Source: JAYWIG01 sp043789035 (lineage in GTDB: Bacteria; Pseudomonadota; Gammaproteobacteria; Burkholderiales; Burkholderiaceae_E). From it: a stretch of 5,312 bases of DNA. The stretch's first letter is position 1. Each line of letters starts with the position of its first letter. This document shows positions 1 to 5,312 of this stretch, in pieces. The notes under the pieces are model-generated. The model searched no databases and was not told where the DNA came from. It saw only the letters and a program-made list of their open reading frames with translations. Made by a program: the position numbers and the translations under genes. Where the stretch lies: positions 1 through 5,312 of the forward strand of contig JAYWIG010000018.1 of assembly GCA_043789035.1 (NCBI GenBank), in the 5' to 3' direction.

Positions 1-571
1 AAGATATGCCAAGGGCTTTCAGCTGGTCAGATACGGCGCGCTTTTCTGCACCCGCTATTTGCTGTTCAGCTTGACGGCGCTGCAGTTCTGCCGAACCAAT
101 AACGTCGGCTGACAAAAGTAGTTGAGCTCGTTCAACCGCCGCAGTGGTTAGTTTTTGTTGAGAGTGGGCTTTCAGAAAACTCAGCTGTGCTTGGGCGAGC
201 TCAGGGCTTGAAATTTCCGCTAATACTTGGCCTGCTTGTACTTCTTGACTAAATTGAGCGTTGATTTGGGTGAGCCGACCTGCAATCGGTGCACCAATTC
301 GCATTGTTTTGTACAAATTGGTTTGAAGCTGCCCAGCAACTCTCAAGGTTTCGGTTACATTGCGCTCTTCAATGTTTGCAACTTTGATTCGGCTAATTAA
401 GGTCGCATCAGCCTTAATAAGGGTAGGGTCTACGGGCGTCGCAGCTTCGCCTTTGGTAACTGCGGGTGAAGCAACCTTCTCTTTATCGCCGCAAGCCGAT
501 AGGGCGAGGCTCAACGGAATAATCATTGCAACAAAGGGTGCAAATTTTGATGTGGTGAAATGTTTTTTCAA
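1..571 (-). CDS. RND efflux periplasmic adaptor lipoprotein (CzcB/HlyD-like), C-terminus off window
   Basis: This is the first 190 codons of a membrane fusion protein, which links an inner-membrane RND pump to an outer membrane channel. I chose the TTG start at 571. A stop codon (TAG) lies two codons upstream in frame, and TTG gives a proper lipoprotein signal: basic MKK, hydrophobic core, lipobox LSAC with Cys27. The first in-frame ATG (residue 16) would remove the basic n-region. A weak GAAAG lies 7 nt before the TTG. After a linker (28-65), residues 78-128 form the first half of a barrel-sandwich/lipoyl domain (GAPIAGRL, then VQAGQVLAEISSPELAQAQ). Residues 129-186 look like the alpha-helical hairpin. 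Family members are usually about 350-400 residues, so roughly half is missing. The gene follows the outer membrane factor gene by 44 nt, presumably in one operon. No His- or Met-rich metal-binding stretch is visible, so the substrate is unknown. The family call is firm; calling it CzcB itself is not. Confidence 0.88.
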   Translation of the reverse strand, partial: MKKHFTTSKFAPFVAMIIPLSLALSACGDKEKVASPAVTKGEAATPVDPTLIKADATLISRIKVANIEERNVTETLRVAGQLQTNLYKTMRIGAPIAGRLTQINAQFSQEVQAGQVLAEISSPELAQAQLSFLKAHSQQKLTTAAVERAQLLLSADVIGSAELQRRQAEQQIAGAEKRAVSDQLKALGIS

Positions 572-615
572 GATCTAACTTTCGTGGAGTTATTTGAGTT
601 GGCAGGCAATCGTTG

Positions 616-1881
616 TTAACGACCGGCCAACCGTTCAAGTTGTGTGCGGGTAATCAGAAGGTTGTAGCGCGCAACGACCAGATCATTTCTTACTAAGCGA
701 AACTGCCGCTGTGCATCGAGATACTCCAAAATACCGCGTTCGCCTAAACGATAAGCCGCCTCTGCAACGTCGAGCACGCCACGCGACCGGTCCAAGATAC
801 CGTCTTCAAATGCCCTTACTTGTCGCTGTGCTGAAATGTAAGCCGTCCAAGCTGCATCGAAGCTATTTTCTAGTTCGTACTGCCGGGCTTGAGCCAATAT
901 CTGTGATCTTTTGGTCAGTGCCATCGCTTCTGCGATTGGGCCTTCGCGTTTATTAAAAAACGGAATGCTTAGTTGCACGCCAATTCGATTAAAACTGATA
1001 TCAGGTTCTCGCTCATGTTGGGCGCGAATCGAAAATTGTGGCAAAACTGAGCGCCTTTCCAATTCAGTCACCATCACATTTCGGTCAGTTTCTTTACGGG
1101 CTGCTGCTAACTCTGGGTTCAACTCGGCGACTGTTAGGCGGAGTAACTGATAGTCATTTTCAGCGAGCAATGCGTTTAAGGCCGCGTCGACCTCGACGTT
1201 AAAATTCGCAGGTAGTGTTCGCCCTACCGCTTGTTGCAACTCAATTTTTGTTTGTCTAACTTTGCTTTGTGCGCTTTCGAAATTTTTTTGTACAACCGCT
1301 ACTTCTGCTTCAGCACGCATTAGATCGAATCGTGGTGCTTCACCGGTTCTTGCGCGTACTCGAACTCGCTCGGCGATTTGTCGCGCTATTTGCAGGTCCT
1401 CAGTCACTGCAGCTAGTTCTTCTTGTGCCCTGACTGTTTCAACAGCGCGCCTACGAACTTGGTCAATGATGAAAGCCTCAACCACTTTCTGATTGGACTG
1501 CGCTAGGGCAATGCGGCTGTTAGCAAGATCTTGTTTCGCTTGTCTGAAGCTCGGTCTCTCGATAGGCTGCACAATGCCGAAAGCCGCGCTAGCACCGCTA
1601 TTGCCAGTTCTAGCGCTTGCGGCACCAGGGGTGAATTCAAGTTCAGGGTTTGGCAGTGCTCTCGCAGTAATCAGGCCAGCGTCAGACGCAACTACGTCTT
1701 GCCTCGCGCCTTCGATTTGAAGATTAGATTGCTTAGCCATCTCGATGAATTGGCTAACTTTTATATTGGTTGCCTCGACCGGCGCTTGAGCTGAAGCTAT
1801 CTCTATGCCCAAAGGCACAGAAATCACGGTTGCTAGCAGCGCTATCTTGTACCGAAAGTAATGTTGAAGAAATCTGTTCAT
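616..1881 (-). CDS. CzcC/TolC-family outer membrane efflux protein
   Basis: This is a complete 421-residue outer membrane factor, the exit duct of a tripartite RND efflux system, expected to work as a trimer. Residues 1-31 are a Sec signal peptide with a likely cut after ASA (A31/Q32). The protein has the two-repeat OEP layout. Repeat one (about 40-225) includes LPNPEL (76-81) and ARTGEAPRFDLMRAEAEVA (177-195). Repeat two (about 250-421) includes GVQLSIPFFNKREGPIAEA (301-319) and YRLGERGILEYLDAQRQ (377-393), and ends in LERLAG. The NPEL and PFFN..G motifs point to the CzcC/CusC-like metal branch rather than classic TolC, but the substrate is inferred. The length matches CzcC proteins (about 400-430). 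The ATG at 1881 is the only usable start: no ATG, GTG or TTG lies between it and the in-frame TAA upstream. AAGGG at 1890-1886 is a close-set Shine-Dalgarno. The mature protein contains no cysteine. Confidence 0.93.
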   Translation of the reverse strand: MNRFLQHYFRYKIALLATVISVPLGIEIASAQAPVEATNIKVSQFIEMAKQSNLQIEGARQDVVASDAGLITARALPNPELEFTPGAASARTGNSGASAAFGIVQPIERPSFRQAKQDLANSRIALAQSNQKVVEAFIIDQVRRRAVETVRAQEELAAVTEDLQIARQIAERVRVRARTGEAPRFDLMRAEAEVAVVQKNFESAQSKVRQTKIELQQAVGRTLPANFNVEVDAALNALLAENDYQLLRLTVAELNPELAAARKETDRNVMVTELERRSVLPQFSIRAQHEREPDISFNRIGVQLSIPFFNKREGPIAEAMALTKRSQILAQARQYELENSFDAAWTAYISAQRQVRAFEDGILDRSRGVLDVAEAAYRLGERGILEYLDAQRQFRLVRNDLVVARYNLLITRTQLERLAGR

Positions 1882-1924
1882 AAAGCCCTTGTTACGTTTA
1901 AGTGAACACGAGATTTCTGTATGA

Positions 1925-1952
1925 AAGACCCGTGCATGTACGCACCGGTCTT
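1925..1952. promoter_or_regulatory. 28-nt imperfect palindrome, candidate operator for the efflux operon
   Basis: The arms AAGACC (1925-1930) and GGTCTT (1947-1952) pair perfectly. After one C/C mismatch, GTGC (1932-1935) pairs with GCAC (1942-1945), leaving a 6-nt centre. Ten of the eleven arm positions are complementary, well above expectation for a random site in a gap this small. It ends 43 nt before the outer membrane factor start codon, a usual place for an operator. Dimeric regulators of metal or drug efflux (MerR, TetR and ArsR types) bind such dyads. No regulator gene is in the window and I do not recognise the sequence as a known consensus. As RNA it would form a stem-loop, but without a following U-run it is not a normal terminator. 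Confidence 0.45.
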
Positions 1953-1981
1953 GCTTAAGATCACCTCTTTGGTAATCTTTG

Positions 1982-2006
1982 AAAACGCCGGAGATTTACA
2001 CCTCGG
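1982..2006 (-). terminator. Weak terminator-like hairpin downstream of rodA
   Basis: On the minus strand CCGAG (2006-2002) can pair with CTCCGG (1993-1988) as five base pairs with one bulged C and an 8-nt loop, followed after two bases by TTTT (1985-1982). Position and orientation fit an end for the elongasome transcript about 160 nt past the rodA stop codon. The stem is short and bulged and the T-run is only four long, so it may be inefficient or accidental. I saw no better intrinsic terminator in the gap, so read-through into the efflux genes or Rho-dependent ending are both possible. Confidence 0.22.
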
Positions 2007-2024
2007 ATTGACGACGAATTCATG

Positions 2025-2042
2025 GAGTCGAGTTTGAGTCGA
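2025..2042. repeat. 7-bp direct repeat GAGTCGA with 11-bp period
   Basis: GAGTCGA occurs at 2025-2031 and again at 2036-2042, separated by GTTT. The copies are therefore one DNA helical turn apart and face the same side of the helix. Tandem half-sites with 11-bp spacing are typical of OmpR/PhoB-family response regulators, several of which control metal efflux operons. The repeat lies about 145 nt upstream of the outer membrane factor start codon, far for a promoter-proximal activator site unless the leader is long. There are only two copies, so chance is possible. Confidence 0.25.
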
Positions 2043-2163
2043 CTTGGAAGCTACTCCCCAGATTGCGGAAGAATAGCGTCTAAATAAAACTTCTTAATGA
2101 ATGTCCTACGCGAAGTAAGGCTTAAGCAACGTAGGGTTAACAGCCAGTAAAACTAGCGCAAGT

Positions 2164-3273
2164 CTACGTTTGGACTAGCTTTCTATGCCGTTGAACCACC
2201 ATTAGCACGCCTATGCCGAACCCAAGCGTTACTAAGGCGGTACCGCCGAAACTCATGAACGGCAGCGGTACGCCGACAACTGGCAAAATGCCTGACACCA
2301 TTCCCATGTTGACAAAGGCGTAGGTGAAAAATACCAAGGTGATTGCACCTGCGAGTAATCGCATAAATACCGATGCCGCATTGGCCGTGATGATCAAACC
2401 ACGAATCAAGAATGCCGTATAGATCGCCAGTAACACTAAGTTACCAATTAATCCAAACTCTTCAGCAAACACCGCAAAAATAAAATCGGTCGTTCGTTCG
2501 GGAATGAACTCTAAATGCGTTTGAGTGCCCTCCATCCATCCTTTACCCCAAAGGCCTCCAGAGCCCACAGCGATGGTCGATTGAATAATATGAAAGCCCT
2601 TGCCTAAAGGATCGGTGGTTGGGTCGATTAATGTCATGACCCTTTGCTTCTGATAATCCTTCATATTCGCCCAGAGCAAAGGTAACGCGGCAATGGCAAT
2701 GGCGCTAATAAAGCCCATGACCTTGAACTTTAAGCCTGCAAAGAAAATGACGTAAGAGCCAGCGGCGAGTACCAATATGGCGGTGCCCAAGTCAGGTTGT
2801 TTTGCCACTAAGAGCACAGGTACAGCGAGCAATATTGCAGCAATAATCCAGTCATACCAGTACAACACACCTTCGCGTTTGTGAAAGTACCAAGCTAGCA
2901 TGAGCGGCATAGCAATTTTCATTATTTCAGAGGGCTGAATTCGAGTGACACCAATGTGCAGCCAGCGCCTTGCTCCCTTAGAAACGTCTCCGAATAGCGC
3001 TACTGCAATCAGCAGTAAAAGCCCAGCAATATAGAGCGGTGCCGCTGATCTCATCAGCCATGTTGGATTAAAGTTGGCGACAATCCACATCACAATAAAT
3101 GCAATGATCAAATTACGAACATGCGCCTCAAAGCGACCGGGAAAGTCGAACGCGGCAGAGTACATAGTGAATAAACTCAAGGTGGTTAGCAGCATCAGTA
3201 TGAACAGCAATGTTGGGTCGAACACCCGAAAGTAGGGTAACACCTTGCCAAACAGTGTTTTGTAGTCAGGCAT
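2164..3273 (-). CDS. mrdB: RodA, elongasome peptidoglycan glycosyltransferase (SEDS family)
   Basis: RodA (mrdB/rodA) polymerises lipid II into glycan strands in the inner membrane, working with PBP2 and MreBCD to elongate the cell. The 369-residue length is normal for the family. About ten membrane helices can be seen (roughly 20-40, 52-70, 78-95, 115-131, 140-157, 162-180, 185-202, 270-292, 302-325, 343-362), with a large periplasmic loop near 203-265. SEDS signatures are intact: GARRWLHIG (100-108) and RIQPSEIMK (111-119), KQPDLGTAI (158-166), LEFIPERTTDFIFAV (254-268) with the putative catalytic Asp263 (equivalent to Asp262 of Escherichia coli RodA), and PLPFMSFGGTAL (336-347). These separate it from the division protein FtsW by context and by the RodA-like PERTTDFIF stretch. 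The ATG at 3273 overlaps the PBP2 stop codon by one base (TAATG). GAG six bases before it is only a weak Shine-Dalgarno, so translational coupling is likely. No cysteine is present. Confidence 0.97.
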   Translation of the reverse strand: MPDYKTLFGKVLPYFRVFDPTLLFILMLLTTLSLFTMYSAAFDFPGRFEAHVRNLIIAFIVMWIVANFNPTWLMRSAAPLYIAGLLLLIAVALFGDVSKGARRWLHIGVTRIQPSEIMKIAMPLMLAWYFHKREGVLYWYDWIIAAILLAVPVLLVAKQPDLGTAILVLAAGSYVIFFAGLKFKVMGFISAIAIAALPLLWANMKDYQKQRVMTLIDPTTDPLGKGFHIIQSTIAVGSGGLWGKGWMEGTQTHLEFIPERTTDFIFAVFAEEFGLIGNLVLLAIYTAFLIRGLIITANAASVFMRLLAGAITLVFFTYAFVNMGMVSGILPVVGVPLPFMSFGGTALVTLGFGIGVLMVVQRHRKLVQT

Positions 3274-5231
3274 TATTGTCTCGATGCTTCGGCAGGCGTA
3301 ATAGGGTCGCCCTCAGGTCGCTCAGGCACGTCGCGCAAGTCGGCATCTTCTGGCCGCTTGAGCATGGCTTCTAGAGCAGCATCGTTTTCATTTTTAGGCA
3401 GTTTGCCGAGCAGGTAGTAGTCGAATACCTTGCGGGCAATTGGTGCTGCGGCCTGAGCGCCGAAACCACCGTTTTCAACAATCACCGCAATCGCAATTCT
3501 CGGCTTGTCAGCCGGTGCAAACGACATAAACAACGAATGGTCGCGATATTTTTCAGCAATTTTCTTGGCATCGTAGCGCTCACCTTGTTTGATGGCTATC
3601 ACCTGCGCCGTACCCGTTTTACCTGCGGCTACATATTCGGTATTGGCAAAAGCGATGCGGCTAGTACCAAATTTATTCACATCAACCATGGCGGCTTTGA
3701 CCCATTCCAAATGCTCGGGTTTGATCGCAATGCGGTAACTTTCCGACGGCACTGTGGGTGTTTTTGTTTTCGAGACTGGGTCTTCAATCGATTTCACCAC
3801 ATGGGGCTTCATGAACACGCCGTTGTTGGCCAGCACTGCTGTGGCATTGGCTAACTGCAAAATCGTAAATGCGTTTGCACCTTGGCCGATACCAATTGAT
3901 GGCGTTTCGCCGGGTAGCCATTTTTGTTTGAAGCGTTTCATCTTCCAAGCGGAAGATGGCAAGATGCCCGTGGTTTCATTATCGATATCAATGCCGGTGA
4001 GTTGTCCAAAACCCCACGGTTTCATGAACTCCGCAATCTTATCGACCCCCATGTCATAGGCGGCTTTATAGTAATAGGTGTCGCTGGAAACGACGATAGA
4101 CTTGTGCAGGTTCACCGTGCCATTACCTCCGGGGCGCGAATCACGAAAGCGGTGTGAACCTAACTGAAAGTAGCCAGGGTCGCTAATCGTGTCATTAGGC
4201 CCGCGAGTGCCGGTTTCAAGTGCCGCTAAAGCCATGAACGGTTTGTAGGTTGAGCCGGGAGGATAGGTGCCGCGTAATGGGCGGTTTAATAAAGGCTTAT
4301 TCGGATCTTCATTGAGGGCCTGCCACAGCTGCGTATCAATGCCGTCAATAAACGCATTCGGGTCATAGGTGGGCTTAGAGACGAACGCAAGAATGTCGCC
4401 TGTCTCAGGCTCAATTGCGACGAGCGCACCTATGCGATTGCCAAACCACTGCTCGGCAAGTTTTTGGAGTTTGACGTCAATCGATAAAACAAGATTGTTT
4501 CCGGGAACAGGTAAGGTGCGTGATAACGATCGGACTGTTCTACCACCTGCAGACACCTCGACTTCATCGAAACCAGTTTGACCACGCAGACGCTTTTCGT
4601 AGCTTAACTCTACACCGACCTTGCCCATGTGGGTACTGCCTGCATACTCACTTTCTAAATCCGCATCAGCGAGTTTTTGTTTATCGGCTTGGCTAATGCG
4701 GCCTATGTAACCCAGCACGTGTGAGGCGGTTTCACCCAGCGGGTAGTTTCGAAATAGACGTGCTTTGATTTCTACGCCGGGAAGGCGGAAGCGATGAATT
4801 GAAAGCTTGGCAACTTCGTCATCAGTAAGCTTTACCTTGAGTGGAATCGAATCGTAGTTTTTTGCTTCGTCTAAAAGGCGTTTAAAGCGCTTTCTATCTT
4901 TCTCGCGAATTTCGATGATTGAGGCAATTTCTTCGATCGTCTGCTCTAAGTTGCTCACCTGATCTGGCGTAATCTCAACTGTAAAACCAGAAACATTCTC
5001 TGCCAACAAAACACCGTTTCTGTCGAAGATCAAACCGCGTGGCGGCGGTACGGGGACGACCGCAATTCGGTTATCTTCGGCTTGGGCGTGGAACTCGGTG
5101 AAGCGGTAGACCTGAAGGTATGAAAATCGCCCGATCAACACGCCGAACAAAACAACGATAAACGCAATCGCCAAAATGATGCGAAAGCGAAATCTGCTCA
5201 GTTCTTTTTCGGTGTTACGTACTTCTACCAT
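3273..5231 (-). CDS. mrdA: Penicillin-binding protein 2 (PBP2), elongasome DD-transpeptidase
   Basis: PBP2 (mrdA) is the class B transpeptidase that crosslinks the strands made by RodA during lateral wall growth, and the classic target of mecillinam. It has a short basic cytoplasmic N-terminus and one membrane anchor (about 17-40). The pedestal/dimerisation domain follows, with PPRGLIFDRNG (63-73), YPLGETASHVLGYIG (163-177) and GVELSYEKRLRGQTG (206-220). The transpeptidase domain (about 260-610) carries all three motifs: STYK with nucleophile Ser327 and Lys330, SSD at 382-384, and KTGT at 538-541. KRFKQKWLPGETPSIGIGQG (432-451) is also typical. The 652-residue length suits betaproteobacterial PBP2. 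Residues after about 612 form a charged, proline-containing tail of probable disorder. The start fits the family's N-terminus and lies 2 nt after the mreD stop. No good Shine-Dalgarno is visible, which suggests coupled translation. There is no cysteine in the protein. Confidence 0.97.
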   Translation of the reverse strand: MVEVRNTEKELSRFRFRIILAIAFIVVLFGVLIGRFSYLQVYRFTEFHAQAEDNRIAVVPVPPPRGLIFDRNGVLLAENVSGFTVEITPDQVSNLEQTIEEIASIIEIREKDRKRFKRLLDEAKNYDSIPLKVKLTDDEVAKLSIHRFRLPGVEIKARLFRNYPLGETASHVLGYIGRISQADKQKLADADLESEYAGSTHMGKVGVELSYEKRLRGQTGFDEVEVSAGGRTVRSLSRTLPVPGNNLVLSIDVKLQKLAEQWFGNRIGALVAIEPETGDILAFVSKPTYDPNAFIDGIDTQLWQALNEDPNKPLLNRPLRGTYPPGSTYKPFMALAALETGTRGPNDTISDPGYFQLGSHRFRDSRPGGNGTVNLHKSIVVSSDTYYYKAAYDMGVDKIAEFMKPWGFGQLTGIDIDNETTGILPSSAWKMKRFKQKWLPGETPSIGIGQGANAFTILQLANATAVLANNGVFMKPHVVKSIEDPVSKTKTPTVPSESYRIAIKPEHLEWVKAAMVDVNKFGTSRIAFANTEYVAAGKTGTAQVIAIKQGERYDAKKIAEKYRDHSLFMSFAPADKPRIAIAVIVENGGFGAQAAAPIARKVFDYYLLGKLPKNENDAALEAMLKRPEDADLRDVPERPEGDPITPAEASRQ

Positions 5232-5233
5232 GG

Positions 5234-5312
5234 TCAGATTGGCCGAGTTTCGTCAATTTCTACGACGCGTCGCTGGGGAGCGAGCAGTAGAAAGCTTACC
5301 ACTGGCCAAAGC
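5234..5312 (-). CDS. mreD: MreD, rod shape-determining protein, C-terminal fragment
   Basis: The last 25 codons and TGA stop of a gene that enters from the right edge. The readable part is a hydrophobic run, LWPVVSFLLLA, which would be the end of the last membrane helix. A basic and then acidic cytoplasmic tail follows, PQRRVVEIDETRPI. A hydrophobic helix followed by PQRR and ending in D-x-x-RPI is, as I recall, the usual end of MreD in betaproteobacteria, and the position directly before mrdA and rodA is where mreD sits in the mreBCD-mrdA-rodA operon. MreD is a small polytopic inner-membrane protein that works with MreC to connect MreB filaments to PBP2 and RodA. Only two bases separate its stop from the mrdA start. 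The identification rests on a short stretch plus context. Confidence 0.85.
   Translation of the reverse strand, partial: LWPVVSFLLLAPQRRVVEIDETRPI

Larger units (their letters stand above)
1882..2163. other. Intergenic region between rodA and the efflux operon
   Basis: This 282-nt gap is the only sizeable non-coding stretch in the window, and it separates two functionally unrelated same-strand gene sets. Read on the minus strand it contains, in order: a weak stem at 2135-2105, a T-rich patch near 2090-2083, a 7-bp direct repeat at 2042-2025, a bulged hairpin followed by four T at 2006-1982, a long imperfect palindrome at 1952-1925, and the ribosome binding site of the outer membrane factor gene. 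I looked for TTGACA/TATAAT pairs at 16-18 nt spacing on the minus strand and found none that match well. If the efflux operon has its own promoter here, it is either activator-dependent or not sigma70-like. I saw no tRNA, no known riboswitch and no insertion sequence ends. Confidence 0.6.

Noticed and set aside
360..578. Plus-strand ORF of 72 codons opposite the adaptor start
   Set aside because: It lies antisense to the signal peptide and linker of a clear lipoprotein adaptor, has no ribosome binding site or recognisable domain, and is explained as a shadow frame.
711..1794. Several plus-strand ORFs of 75-87 codons opposite the outer membrane factor gene
   Set aside because: They overlap each other and a convincing full-length family member, and their composition (Arg, Ser and Ala rich) is typical of antisense shadows.
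2008..2013. Plus-strand TTGACG resembling a -35 box
   Set aside because: There is no matching -10 box 16-18 nt downstream, and transcription would run antisense into rodA with no gene to serve.
1961..2023. 20-codon minus-strand ORF beginning MNSSSIRG
   Set aside because: It has no Shine-Dalgarno and is not coupled to a neighbour, so nothing separates it from a random open frame.
1951..2129. Inverted pair of TTGCTTAAG (1951-1959 and 2121-2129)
   Set aside because: Nine bases with a self-complementary CTTAAG core, 161 nt apart, are not far above chance in this region, and no element ends or target duplication accompany them.
2105..2135. CCTACG / CGTAGG stem downstream of rodA, considered as a terminator
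   Set aside because: Only six base pairs close a 19-nt loop, and the nearest T-rich stretch on the minus strand begins about 15 nt after the stem, too far for an intrinsic terminator.
3537..4581. Plus-strand ORFs of 70-105 codons opposite mrdA
   Set aside because: They are antisense to the conserved transpeptidase and pedestal regions, and none shows a signal, domain or start context of its own.

Overview
The window carries only minus-strand genes. Read in the direction of transcription (right to left) it holds the end of a cell-elongation operon followed by the start of a heavy-metal-type efflux operon. The most likely source is a betaproteobacterium, possibly of the order Burkholderiales, with moderate GC content. 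That rests on the mreD-mrdA-rodA order, the N-terminus of PBP2 (EDNRIAVVPVPPPRG) and the C-terminus of MreD (APQRR...DETRPI), all judged from memory of the families.

Right part (5312 to 2164): the last 25 codons of mreD, the complete gene for PBP2 (mrdA) and the complete gene for RodA (mrdB). They are packed with a 2-nt gap and then a 1-nt overlap (TAATG), so they are almost certainly co-transcribed and translationally coupled. MreD is a membrane organiser, RodA polymerises glycan strands from lipid II, and PBP2 crosslinks them. Together they form the core of the elongasome, which builds the lateral cell wall. The known catalytic residues of PBP2 and RodA are all present.

Middle (2163 to 1882): a 282-nt intergenic region. 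It holds an imperfect 28-nt palindrome 43 nt before the next start codon, a 7-bp direct repeat with an 11-bp period, a weak terminator-like hairpin and a possible 19-codon leader ORF ending on the next gene's start. I found no convincing sigma70 promoter.

Left part (1881 to 1): a complete CzcC/TolC-type outer membrane factor, then, after 44 nt, the first 190 codons of a lipoprotein periplasmic adaptor of the RND (CzcB/HlyD-like) family that runs off the left edge. The adaptor starts at TTG. The inner-membrane RND pump expected to complete the tripartite complex is not in the window and would lie further left. The substrate cannot be read from what is visible.

All the genes belong to well-known families, and I see no clear evidence of a previously undescribed system. 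The points most worth checking are the intergenic palindrome, the near absence of cysteine from all five proteins, and the apparent loss of two zinc ligands in PBP2.
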